Source: an uncultured Clostridia bacterium
GTDB taxonomy: Bacteria > Bacillota > Clostridia > Christensenellales > Aristaeellaceae
Direction of reading: 5' to 3'
DNA length: 23,608 bases
Assembly (NCBI GenBank): GCA_937906775.1
Contig: CALCUD010000049.1
Span: 1 to 23,608 of the forward strand
Each line of letters begins with the position of its first letter. Position 1 is the first letter of the stretch. This document shows positions 6,116 through 14,053 of the stretch, in pieces. A model generated the notes under the pieces. That model saw only the letters and a list, made by a program, of their open reading frames with translations. It did not search any database and was not told the origin of the DNA. The position numbers and the translations under genes are program-made.

Positions 6116-7435
6116 ATGAAGAAATTCCTGTCCCTGATCCTGACCGTGTGTCTCGTACTCGGGCTGGCGTCCTTTGCCGGAGCGGAGGAAGCGCTGCCCA
6201 CCTATGATCAGCTGGTTCTCGGTGAGAACAGCGATCTGACCGCTGAACTCGTTTTTGCCTATCACCGGACGGATATCGCTGAAAAACTCAACGGATACAT
6301 TGCTGAATTCCAGAAGCTGTATCCCAACGTGAAGATCACCTACGATCTGATTACGGACTACGCGCAGAATGCTCTGCTCCGCGTCGGCACCGATGACTGG
6401 ACGATCATGGGCATCCCGACCGTGGACAAGGACGAACTGCCCACCTACTTCGTTCCCTTCGGTTCCCTGGAAACCATGTCCGGCCTGATCAACTTCGCGG
6501 ACGCCTGGCAGTTTGAAAATACGGTTTACGGTATTCCTTCCACCGGCAACGCGCAGGGTATCGTATACAACAAGGCCGTGTTTGCCGCCGCCGGCATCAC
6601 CGAACTGCCGAAGACCCCCGATGAATTCATCGCGGATCTGAAGCTGATCAAGGAAAAGACCGACGCCATCCCGCTGTACACCAACTACGCCGCGGGCTGG
6701 ACCATGGGTGCCTGGGACGCCTATATCGGCGGTTCCGCCACCGGCGATCCGACCTACATGAGCCAGATCCTGACCCATACGGAAGCTCCCTTTACGGATA
6801 ACGGCGACGGTACCGGCCCCTACGCGGTTTACAAGATCCTGTATGACGCCGTGGCCGAAGGCCTGATTGAAGAAGACTATACCACGACCGACTGGGAAGG
6901 CTGCAAGGGCATGATCAACAACGGCCAGATCGGCTGCATGGTCCTCGGCTCCTGGGCCTACACCCAGATGCGTGACGCCGGCGAACACGGCGACGATATC
7001 GGCTACATGAGCTTCCCGATCACCGTGAACGGCAAGCAGTACGCTTCCGCCGGCGCTGACTACAGCTTCGCCATCAACGTCAAGGCCACCCGTGAACAGC
7101 AGCTCGCCGCCATGTACTACATCAAGTGGCTGACCGAGAAGAGCGGCTTCGCCTACAGCGAAGGCGGCGTTCCGATCGACATCAACGGCGAATATCCGGA
7201 TCTGTATGCTTCCTTCGCGGGCATTGAAATGGTTTCTGACGCTCCCGCTCTGGCCGGGGAAGAAACCCGCCTGAATGAACTGAACTCCGAATCCGAGCTG
7301 GCGCTCAACGCCGGCGGCGACAGCAAAGTCCAGGCGATCATCGAGCATGCCTTCAACCAGGATAAGTCCTTTGACGAGATCATGGCTGACTGGAATGCCG
7401 CCTGGTCCGACGCGATCGCGACGCTCGACAAGTAA
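6116..7435 (+). CDS. ABC transporter sugar-binding protein (extracellular, family 1 type)
   Basis: This 439-residue protein should capture an oligosaccharide outside the membrane and deliver it to the two permeases encoded next. Residues 1-23 form a signal peptide (MKK, hydrophobic core, then AGA before E24), which looks like a signal peptidase I site: the only cysteine in the core is in LTVC, where valine at -1 does not fit a lipobox. The mature part has the usual fold of sugar-binding proteins, with YGIPSTGNAQGIVYNKAVF as the typical hinge-region strand and an aromatic-rich C-terminal half. AAGGAGG precedes the ATG. The neighbouring epimerase and GH130 genes point to beta-1,4-mannobiose or mannosyl-glucose as ligand. 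No lipid anchor is evident, which is unusual in a Gram-positive. Confidence 0.9.
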   Translation: MKKFLSLILTVCLVLGLASFAGAEEALPTYDQLVLGENSDLTAELVFAYHRTDIAEKLNGYIAEFQKLYPNVKITYDLITDYAQNALLRVGTDDWTIMGIPTVDKDELPTYFVPFGSLETMSGLINFADAWQFENTVYGIPSTGNAQGIVYNKAVFAAAGITELPKTPDEFIADLKLIKEKTDAIPLYTNYAAGWTMGAWDAYIGGSATGDPTYMSQILTHTEAPFTDNGDGTGPYAVYKILYDAVAEGLIEEDYTTTDWEGCKGMINNGQIGCMVLGSWAYTQMRDAGEHGDDIGYMSFPITVNGKQYASAGADYSFAINVKATREQQLAAMYYIKWLTEKSGFAYSEGGVPIDINGEYPDLYASFAGIEMVSDAPALAGEETRLNELNSESELALNAGGDSKVQAIIEHAFNQDKSFDEIMADWNAAWSDAIATLDK

Positions 7436-7450
7436 GATCCCAAACAGCAG

Positions 7451-7485
7451 GCGGGGCCGGGTGAAATGCGCGGCCCCGCTTTTTT
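7451..7485 (+). terminator. Intra-operon terminator after the binding-protein gene
   Basis: A 9-bp GC-rich stem GCGGGGCCG/CGGCCCCGC (7451-7459 and 7471-7479) is followed by six Ts. Placed between the binding-protein and permease genes, it would let most transcripts stop here, giving excess binding protein over permease, a common arrangement in sugar ABC operons. Confidence 0.85.
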
Positions 7486-7533
7486 CAGAATCTGTTCTCC
7501 GCATCCGAACGAAAATCCGGAGGTGACAAAATC

Positions 7534-8493
7534 ATGACTTCCGTCGTCGCTCCCGATCTGCGCGCAAAGAGGAAAAAAGTCAACTATCAGAAAATATTGC
7601 TGATCGTAACCTTTTCCGCGGTTCCGCTGTTTCTTCTGATCCTGTTCACCTATGTTCCGTTTGTCAAAATGATCCGGTTCAGCTTTTACAACATGAGCTA
7701 TACGAAGAACAAGGGTTTTGTCGGCTTTGACAATTACCTGAAGATCTTCACCAAAGACGAATATATCGGCGCCATGCTCCTGAGTCTTTACTATATGGCC
7801 GGCGCGGTCGTCCAGCTGAGTCTGGCGCTGTTATTCGCGACGCTGCTGACTTCGGGGATCCGGGGAGGCGGGATCTTTTAGGGAGTCCTGTTTTTCCCGT
7901 TCCTGGTCAACGGTATCGCGATCGGATATATTTTCAAGTTTTTCTATACCCGGGGGTTTGTTCTTGACAGCGTACTGCAGGCGATCGGGATCCCGCTGGA
8001 ATCTCTGCCGTTCTGGCTGCGGGATCAGAGCGTCAACAACTGGTCGCTGGTGTTTACAAGCGTATGGAAATACTGCGGGCAGAACATGGTCCTGTTTATC
8101 GGCGCGATCGCGTCCATCGATCCGAGTCTCTTTGAGGCGGCCACCATTGACGGGGCTAACAAATGGCAGCAGTTCAAAGCCATTATCCTGCCGGGCATCA
8201 AAACCGTTTTCATGCTGAACCTGATCCTGTCGATCACCGGCTCGCTTTCAGCGTTTGAACCGGCTTATGTGGTCGGGTCGATGGGAGCCAACGGAACGGC
8301 GACATTCTTTATCAAGATCCATCAGATGGCGCATGTGAACAACAAGGTCGGCATGGCCTGCGCGATGGCAATGGTGCTGATGGTTCTGATCATGCTGTTT
8401 ACGGTCGGCCAGCGGCTGTTCTTCCGGTATGTGATGAAGGACTCCGAAAGCACCTTCAACAGCAAGGCCAACAAGGCCAAAGCACTGTGGTAA
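7534..8493 (+). pseudogene. ABC sugar permease (MalF/LacF type) interrupted by an in-frame TAG
   Basis: The frame encodes one inner-membrane permease of 319 codons, but codon 116 (7879-7881) is TAG. The part before it has a cytosolic basic N-terminus and the first helices; the sequence resumes immediately in the same frame as GVLFFPFLVNGIAIGYIF and includes the ABC-docking EAA loop FEAATIDGANKWQQFKAIILPG. Family members normally carry a lysine or arginine at this place, so AAG to TAG is the simplest change. Nothing else is damaged, which argues for a recent nonsense mutation, a sequencing error, or readthrough. GGAGGTGA precedes the ATG at 7534. Without readthrough the importer would lack half of its channel; the following permease is intact. 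Confidence 0.85.
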
Positions 8494-8509
8494 GGGAGGG
8501 CGGAAAAAG

Positions 8510-9397
8510 ATGACGGATACACGGCGTTTATCCGCGGCCAGGAACAACACCGCGAAGGCCCGGAAGATCATGTTGCGGACATTTGCCTATCTGGTTTTGC
8601 TGCTCGCCTGCTTTATCGCTTTGCTGCCGATCGTGACGGCATTTACGGTTTCTTTCAAAACGGCTGACGAATACGCGTCCACCGGCGCGATGCAAATGCC
8701 GTCCAGCTTTCTGAACTTTGAAAACTACCGGATGGTCTGGGTCGGGAACAATCCGTCCCAGAGTCTGCTGCGGGCGTTTGGAACGAGCGGACTTGTGGTG
8801 GTCATCGTGGTCGCGGCTTCCGTGATGATGGGATCCATGCTGGGCTATGTGCTGAACCGGTTCCGCTTCCCGGGGAACGGGCTGATCCGGAATCTGTTCC
8901 TGATCGCGACCCTGATCCCCGGCATCGCCATGCAGGTGACGACCTATCAGATCATGACGGATCTGAAACTTGTCAATACCCTGGCGGGATATATCATTCT
9001 GATGTCCGGGACGGATGTCATATCCATCTATATTTTCCTGCAGTATTTTGAAAATCTGGATGTGGCGCTGGACGAGTCGGCGGTGCTGGAAGGATGCTCC
9101 TATTTCGGCGTCTTCTTTAAGATCCTGCTTCCGCTGACAAAACCTGCGATCATTACGGTGGCGGTTCTGAAGGGCGTCGGGGTGTACAATGAATATTACA
9201 GCGCGAATCTGTATCTGAATTCCGGGAAATTCTATACTGTTTCAACCGCTTTGTACTCTTTTTCCGGCCCGTACAAATCACAGTTCAATGTCATCTGCGC
9301 CGGTGTTCTGCTGACGCTGCTCCCGCCGCTGATCATATTCCTGGTGTTCCAGAAACAGGTTTACGCCGGATTGGCCAGCGGTTCGGTCAAAGGCTGA
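8510..9397 (+). CDS. ABC sugar permease (MalG type)
   Basis: The 295-residue protein is the second channel half of the importer. It has about six hydrophobic segments; the EAA motif (DESAVLEGCSYFGVFFKILLP) with the conserved glycine and LP binds the ATPase subunit. GGGAGG lies upstream of the ATG and the gap to the first permease is 16 bases, so the two are translationally close. No ATPase gene is in the window, so a shared MsmX-type ATPase encoded elsewhere is likely. The gene is intact. Its stop is followed 20 bases later by a new promoter that drives the catabolic genes. Confidence 0.93.
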   Translation: MTDTRRLSAARNNTAKARKIMLRTFAYLVLLLACFIALLPIVTAFTVSFKTADEYASTGAMQMPSSFLNFENYRMVWVGNNPSQSLLRAFGTSGLVVVIVVAASVMMGSMLGYVLNRFRFPGNGLIRNLFLIATLIPGIAMQVTTYQIMTDLKLVNTLAGYIILMSGTDVISIYIFLQYFENLDVALDESAVLEGCSYFGVFFKILLPLTKPAIITVAVLKGVGVYNEYYSANLYLNSGKFYTVSTALYSFSGPYKSQFNVICAGVLLTLLPPLIIFLVFQKQVYAGLASGSVKG

Positions 9398-9416
9398 CGG
9401 AACCGGATAATAATGA

Positions 9417-9453
9417 TTGACAGCGCGTTTACAACGTGTAAAATTAACTTAAC
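9417..9453 (+). promoter_or_regulatory. Promoter with overlapping operator for the epimerase-led operon
   Basis: TTGACA (9417-9422) and TAAAAT (9439-9444) are 16 bases apart. A palindrome TTTACA-ACG-TGTAAA (9428-9442) lies between and over them, and TTAACTTAAC (9444-9453), shared with the operator at 6086-6095, follows directly. The layout fits repression by the LacI-type protein encoded in this operon. Confidence 0.75.
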
Positions 9454-9480
9454 TTGTAAATGCCGGAAAGATGTGAATTT

Positions 9481-10644
9481 ATGCTTCGCGATGAAATGCG
9501 GGAACATCTGACGCGGAAGATCCTTCCTTTCTGGGAAAACCTGGCAGACCGGGAGAATGGCGGGACCGTCGGATATATGGGGGAGGACCTGACGCCGGTC
9601 CGGGACGCGGACAAAGGCTGCATCCTGAACAGCCGGATCCTGTGGACTTTCTCGACGGCGGCGCGGATGATGCCGGAAATGGGATATTCCGAACATGCCG
9701 ACAGGGCCTATGATTTTCTGAGCCGGTTTGAAGACCGGGAGAACGGCGGGGTATTCTGGAGCGTGACCTTTGACGGAAAGCCCTCCGATACCACTAAACA
9801 TACCTATTGCCAGGCTTTCGCGATCTACGGACTGGCCGCGTATTACCGGCTGACCGGGAAGGAGGAAGCGCTGGAAAAGGCTTACCGCCTGTTTGACGTG
9901 ATCGAGGAAAAATGCGCCGATCCGGACGGATACGGCGAGGCCTATAAGGCGGATTTCTCCCCTGAAAGCAATGAAAAGCTGAGTGAAAACGGCGTGATGG
10001 CCTCCCGGACCATGAACACGCTGCTTCATGTGCTGGAGGCTTATACCGAGCTGTATAAAGCCCGGAAGGACGGGCGCGTCCGCACGGCGGGTACGGCGGC
10101 GCTGCAGCGTTTTCTCGGAACCTTCTACAATCCGGAGAAGCGCCGGCTGGAGGTGTTCTGCGACAGGGAATACCGTTCTCTGCTCGATATGCAGAGCTAC
10201 GGCCACGATATCGAGGCCGGATGGCTGCTGTGGGATTCCGCGGTGACCTTTCTGCCGGTCAGGGAACAGAAACCGTACCGGGAGATGTGCCTGGATCTTG
10301 TATGGAGCGTGTATGAGCGCGCCTTTACCGAGCGCGGGCTGAAAAATGAATGCGTCAACGGTGTGACGGACGAGACCCGCGTCTGGTGGGTGCAGGCGGA
10401 GACCATGCTCGGCTTTGCCGACGCCTGGCGGCTGACGGGGGAATGCGTCTGGCTCTCCGCGCTGATGATCCAGTGGGAAACGATCCGGAACCTGATTATC
10501 GATCCGCGGGAAGGCGGCGAGTGGCATCAAAGCGTCTCCGCCGACGGAATTCCCTCCGGAAAGCCCATGGTTGAGGAATGGAAATGTCCCTATCATAACG
10601 GCCGGATGTGCCTGCGCCTGATGGAGGCAAATCTGCCGGTCTGA
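9481..10644 (+). CDS. Cellobiose/mannobiose 2-epimerase (AGE family)
   Basis: The enzyme converts the reducing-end glucose or mannose of a beta-1,4-disaccharide to its C2 epimer in the cytosol; in GH130 loci it turns mannobiose into mannosyl-glucose. The 387-residue (alpha/alpha)6-barrel type protein has the family's catalytic set: R52 (LNSRILW), H183 (TLLHVLEAY), H242 (YGHDIEAGW) and H372 (KCPYHNGR), plus HTYCQAFAIYG and WWVQAE. I chose the ATG at 9481, although an in-frame ATG exists at 9460: the MLRDEMREHL start aligns with known epimerases, GGAAAG lies ahead of it, and 9460 falls almost at the expected transcription start. LacI and GH130 genes follow, with short gaps. Confidence 0.92.
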   Translation: MLRDEMREHLTRKILPFWENLADRENGGTVGYMGEDLTPVRDADKGCILNSRILWTFSTAARMMPEMGYSEHADRAYDFLSRFEDRENGGVFWSVTFDGKPSDTTKHTYCQAFAIYGLAAYYRLTGKEEALEKAYRLFDVIEEKCADPDGYGEAYKADFSPESNEKLSENGVMASRTMNTLLHVLEAYTELYKARKDGRVRTAGTAALQRFLGTFYNPEKRRLEVFCDREYRSLLDMQSYGHDIEAGWLLWDSAVTFLPVREQKPYREMCLDLVWSVYERAFTERGLKNECVNGVTDETRVWWVQAETMLGFADAWRLTGECVWLSALMIQWETIRNLIIDPREGGEWHQSVSADGIPSGKPMVEEWKCPYHNGRMCLRLMEANLPV

Positions 10645-10663
10645 AAAAGAAAGCGGGAAACGA

Positions 10664-11662
10664 ATGAAGAAAGCGACGATGCGGGATATCGGAAAGGCGT
10701 GCGGCGTCAGCGCAGTCACGGTTTCCAAGGCGCTGGCCGGGAAATCCGGCATGAGCGATAAAGTCCGGAACCGGATCCTGAAAGCCGCGGAGGAAATGAA
10801 TTACCAGTATCCCGGAAACGAGAAGCTGCGTCAGCGCCGGAATCTGGATATCGGGATCCTGATCCCGGACAGATACTTCGCGCCTGAATCCTTCTATTCC
10901 GTGATGTATAAACGCCTGGTCCGGAAACTTGCGGAGATGGGGCATTTCGGATTGCTGGAACTCCTGACGCCGGAAGCTGACCGGGAGCGTGTCCTGCCGC
11001 ATCTGATTTCCGGCCGTCATGTCGACGGCCTGATCCTGCTCGGTCAGCCGGGAAGGGAATACTACCGGATGCTCGCTTCCCAGGAAACGCCGGTGGTGTT
11101 TCTGGATTTTTATGACGAACAGGGCTGCGCGGACTGCGTCGTCGGCGACAACACCTACGGCTGCTACCGCCTGACGAGTCATCTGATCCATAACGGTCAC
11201 ACCGAGATCGGATTTGTGGGAAACGTTCACGCGACCAGCAGCATTATGGACCGCTATCTGGGTTATTACCGCGCGATGCTGAGCCATCTTCTTCCCGTGC
11301 GGGAGGAATGGATCCTGAGCGACCGCGATGAACAGGGAACCATTACAGACATTGTGCTTCCGGAGAAACTGCCCACAGCGTTCGTATGCAACTGCGATCT
11401 GATCGCCTCCCGGCTGATCCGGCAGCTTTCGGACCGCGGGATCCGTGTTCCGGAGGATATCAGCGTGGTCGGATTCGATGACTTCCGCGTCGGAGAGAAT
11501 GACGAGATCGGGATCAGCACCTTCCGCGTGGATATGGAAAGCATGATCGAACTGGCGGTGAAAACTGTCGTGGAACGCTGTTCCGGACAGAAGAAGCCTT
11601 TCGGCCGGACGGTCGTCGGAGGGCAGCCGGTCTACCGGGAATCGGAAATCGCGAGAGAATGA
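10664..11662 (+). CDS. LacI-family transcriptional regulator
   Basis: The 332-residue protein begins with a LacI-type helix-turn-helix (residues 5-50: MRDIGKACGVSAVTVSKALAG, then the hinge helix RILKAAEEMNYQ) followed by a periplasmic-binding-protein-like effector domain from about residue 60, with RHVDGLILLGQP and PEDISVVGFDDF as recognisable family segments. It probably represses the transport and catabolic promoters through the TTAACTTAAC-containing operators at 6072-6095 and 9428-9453, released by a mannoside or its phosphorolysis product; that is inference. It sits between the epimerase and the phosphorylases, so it is likely autoregulated as part of the same transcript. Confidence 0.93.
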   Translation: MKKATMRDIGKACGVSAVTVSKALAGKSGMSDKVRNRILKAAEEMNYQYPGNEKLRQRRNLDIGILIPDRYFAPESFYSVMYKRLVRKLAEMGHFGLLELLTPEADRERVLPHLISGRHVDGLILLGQPGREYYRMLASQETPVVFLDFYDEQGCADCVVGDNTYGCYRLTSHLIHNGHTEIGFVGNVHATSSIMDRYLGYYRAMLSHLLPVREEWILSDRDEQGTITDIVLPEKLPTAFVCNCDLIASRLIRQLSDRGIRVPEDISVVGFDDFRVGENDEIGISTFRVDMESMIELAVKTVVERCSGQKKPFGRTVVGGQPVYRESEIARE

Positions 11663-11723
11663 CCGTTCCGTCGGGGAACGGAACCGTGTCCGTGAAAGGA
11701 CAACTGTAAGGAGGAATATCATT

Positions 11724-12755
11724 ATGGATCAGGTACGAATTCTGAATGCGGGTTCATTGCCGAATATTCCCTGGGAGGAACGGCCTGCGGATATGGTGGC
11801 TGAAACGCCGGTGTGGCGCTATTCCGGGAATCCGGTGATGGGCAGGAATCCCACGCCTGAGATCGGCAGGATCTTCAACAGCGCCGTCGCCCCGTGGAAA
11901 GACGGATATATCGCTGTACTCCGCGGGGAGCAGGTCAACGGGGTCCCGCATGTTTACCTCGGACATTCCAGGGATGGGATCCACTGGGATGTCGAACGGG
12001 AAAAGGTTCCTTTTACCGATGACGAGGGTCAGCCGATGCTGCCGCATTCCGCGTACGATCCGCGGCTGGTCAAAGTGGATGATACCTACTATATCATCTG
12101 GTGTACCGATTTCTTCGGCGCGGCGATCGGCATGGGCATGACGAAGGATTTCAAAACCTTCCGGAGGATCGAGAATCCCTTTATCCCGTTCAACCGGAAC
12201 GCCGTTCTGTTCCCGCGTAAAATCGACGGGAAGTTCAAACTGCTGTCCCGTCCTTCCGACAGCGGCCACACGCCCTTCGGAGATATCTTCCTTTCCGAAA
12301 GCCCGGATATGGTTTACTGGGGAAAACACCGCCATGTCATGGGCAGCGGCGGGGAATGGTGGCAGAGCGTCAAGATCGGGGCCGGCGCCGCGCCCATCGA
12401 AACGACGGAAGGCTGGCTGATGTTCTATCACGGCGTGGCGACGACCTGTAACGGGTTCGTGTATTCCATGGGCGGAGCGATCCTGGATATCGACGAGCCG
12501 AGCAAGGTGCTGTATCGCTGCGAAAACTATCTGCTGACGCCGGAGGAACCTTACGAGGTCAGCGGGTTTGTGCCGAACGTGGTCTTCCCCTGCGCGACGC
12601 TGCAGGACGGAGACACCGGCAGGATCGCGATCTATTACGGCGCGGCGGATACGAATGTCGGGATCGCCTTTACGACGGTCGACCGGGTCGTGGAGTATAT
12701 CAAAACGCACAGTAAACTGCACTGGGCGGACGATGAAGCCGTACATCATTACTGA
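11724..12755 (+). CDS. GH130 mannooligosaccharide phosphorylase (GH130_2-like)
   Basis: The enzyme would cleave the non-reducing terminal mannose of beta-1,4-mannooligosaccharides with inorganic phosphate, releasing mannose-1-phosphate. The 343-residue five-bladed propeller shows SAYDPRLV with D112 as the expected proton donor, RNAVLFPRKI and LSRPSDSGHTPFGD as phosphate and sugar-binding segments, and GRIAIYYGAADTNVGIAF near the C-terminus. Length and motifs fit GH130 subfamily 2 (RaMP2-like) better than subfamily 1. Beta-1,2-mannan phosphorylases are close relatives, so linkage preference is not certain. GGAGG precedes the ATG. A 7-bp hairpin without a T-run (11663-11681) lies in the gap after lacI. 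Confidence 0.9.
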   Translation: MDQVRILNAGSLPNIPWEERPADMVAETPVWRYSGNPVMGRNPTPEIGRIFNSAVAPWKDGYIAVLRGEQVNGVPHVYLGHSRDGIHWDVEREKVPFTDDEGQPMLPHSAYDPRLVKVDDTYYIIWCTDFFGAAIGMGMTKDFKTFRRIENPFIPFNRNAVLFPRKIDGKFKLLSRPSDSGHTPFGDIFLSESPDMVYWGKHRHVMGSGGEWWQSVKIGAGAAPIETTEGWLMFYHGVATTCNGFVYSMGGAILDIDEPSKVLYRCENYLLTPEEPYEVSGFVPNVVFPCATLQDGDTGRIAIYYGAADTNVGIAFTTVDRVVEYIKTHSKLHWADDEAVHHY

Positions 12756-12812
12756 TCCTTTCCCGGACGGCGGGAAGCCGGTTCCGGTACGGATGAAATG
12801 AGGTATTCAACG

Positions 12813-13985
12813 ATGTTGATCAAAACTTACGGTTCGCTCGCGGAATCCTATGAACGGCTGCTTTCACGGCCGAACCCGGCGGACGAACATTTTTATAACG
12901 GGCTGTATGTACGGTACAGGAATCCGGTTCTGACCCGGGAACATATTCCGCCCTTCTGGATGTATGACGCGAACCCGGAAAGCAATCCCTATATGATGCA
13001 GCGGCTCGGCGTCAACGGTACGTTCAACAGCGGCGCGATCAAACTCAACGGAAAATACTGCCTGCTTGTCCGGGTGGAGGGAATGGACCGGAAGAGCTTC
13101 TTTGCCGTGGCGGAGAGCGACCGGCCGACGGAAGGCTTCCGTTTCCGGGATTATCCCGTGATCCTGCCGGATACTGAAAAGGATGAAACGAACGTATACG
13201 ATATGCGGCTGACCCGGCATGAGGACGGCTGGATTTACGGAGTGTTCTGTTCCGAAAGCAAGGACCGGACTTCCGGGGATCTGTCGGCGGCGGTCGCGGC
13301 GGCCGGCATTGTGCGCACGAAGGATCTGGAGACCTGGGAACGGCTGCCGGATCTGAAAACGCTGCGCTCGCCCCAGCAGCGCAATGTTGTGCTGCATCCT
13401 GAATTTGTGGACGGGAAATATGCCTTCTATACCCGGCCGATGGACGATTTCATTGAGACCGGGTCCGGCGGCGGGATCGGCTTCGGACTGTGTCCGGATA
13501 TCACGCGCGCGGTCATTGATGAGGAAAAGATCATTTCCCCGCGGAGATACCATACGGTGACCGAAAGCAAGAACGGAGCGGGCGCTGTGCCGATCCGGAC
13601 AGACCGGGGATGGATCCATATTGCCCACGGCGTCCGGAACACGGCGGCCGGGCTCCGGTACGTGCTCTACGCGTTCGCGACGGATCTGCAGGATCCCTCC
13701 CGGGTGATCGCGGAGCCGTCCGGGATGCTGCTCGGACCGATGGGGAAAGAGCGCGTCGGCGATGTGAGCAATGTGGTGTTTACCAATGGCGCGATCGCGG
13801 ATGAGGACGGGAAGGTCTATATTTACTACGCGTCCTCGGATACCCGGATGCATGTGGCGGAGACGGATGTCGGAAGACTCTGCGATTATGTGTTCAATAC
13901 CCCGGAGGATCCGCTGCGGAGCGCCGATTGCGTGCGGCAGCGGGCGGAACTGATCCGGAAAAACCTGGAATATCTGAAGCGGTGA
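12813..13985 (+). CDS. GH130 4-O-beta-D-mannosyl-D-glucose phosphorylase (GH130_1-like)
   Basis: The enzyme splits mannosyl-beta-1,4-glucose with phosphate into mannose-1-phosphate and glucose, the step after the 2-epimerase. The 390-residue sequence follows the subfamily 1 pattern closely: LVRVEGMDRKSFFAVAES, NVYDMRLT with D130 as proton donor, QQRNVVLHPEFVDGKYAFYTRP, AHGVRNTAAGLRYVLY and IYYASSDTRMHVA. The ATG at 12813 (MLIKTYGSL) has AGGT eight bases upstream and fits homologue length; an in-frame ATG at 12798 lacks a ribosome binding site. It begins 57 bases after the other GH130 gene. The stop codon is inside the first of two hairpins that separate it from the esterase gene. Confidence 0.94.
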   Translation: MLIKTYGSLAESYERLLSRPNPADEHFYNGLYVRYRNPVLTREHIPPFWMYDANPESNPYMMQRLGVNGTFNSGAIKLNGKYCLLVRVEGMDRKSFFAVAESDRPTEGFRFRDYPVILPDTEKDETNVYDMRLTRHEDGWIYGVFCSESKDRTSGDLSAAVAAAGIVRTKDLETWERLPDLKTLRSPQQRNVVLHPEFVDGKYAFYTRPMDDFIETGSGGGIGFGLCPDITRAVIDEEKIISPRRYHTVTESKNGAGAVPIRTDRGWIHIAHGVRNTAAGLRYVLYAFATDLQDPSRVIAEPSGMLLGPMGKERVGDVSNVVFTNGAIADEDGKVYIYYASSDTRMHVAETDVGRLCDYVFNTPEDPLRSADCVRQRAELIRKNLEYLKR

Positions 13986-14036
13986 AAGGGATCTGACTTT
14001 CACCGCCCGCTCCCCTTGCAGCAAGGGGAGCTTTTT
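13981..14036 (+). terminator. Double hairpin ending in a terminator
   Basis: A perfect 8-bp stem GGTGAAAG/CTTTCACC (13981-13988/13997-14004) overlaps the stop codon of the phosphorylase. Right after it, GCTCCCCTT/AAGGGGAGC (14009-14017/14023-14031) with a five-base loop is followed by TTTTT. The second hairpin is a good intrinsic terminator, so the esterase gene may be read only by partial read-through. Confidence 0.8.
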
Positions 14037-14053
14037 GAGAGAGGGGAAACGGT

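Noticed and set aside
6086..7504. 472-codon open frame on the minus strand opposite the sugar-binding protein
   Set aside because: The plus strand encodes a complete, recognisable protein with promoter, ribosome binding site and signal peptide; the antisense frame is open only because of GC-rich codon bias.
9361..11722. Long minus-strand frames opposite the epimerase and LacI genes
   Set aside because: Low-complexity, histidine- and arginine-rich translations with no domain; shadows of real genes.
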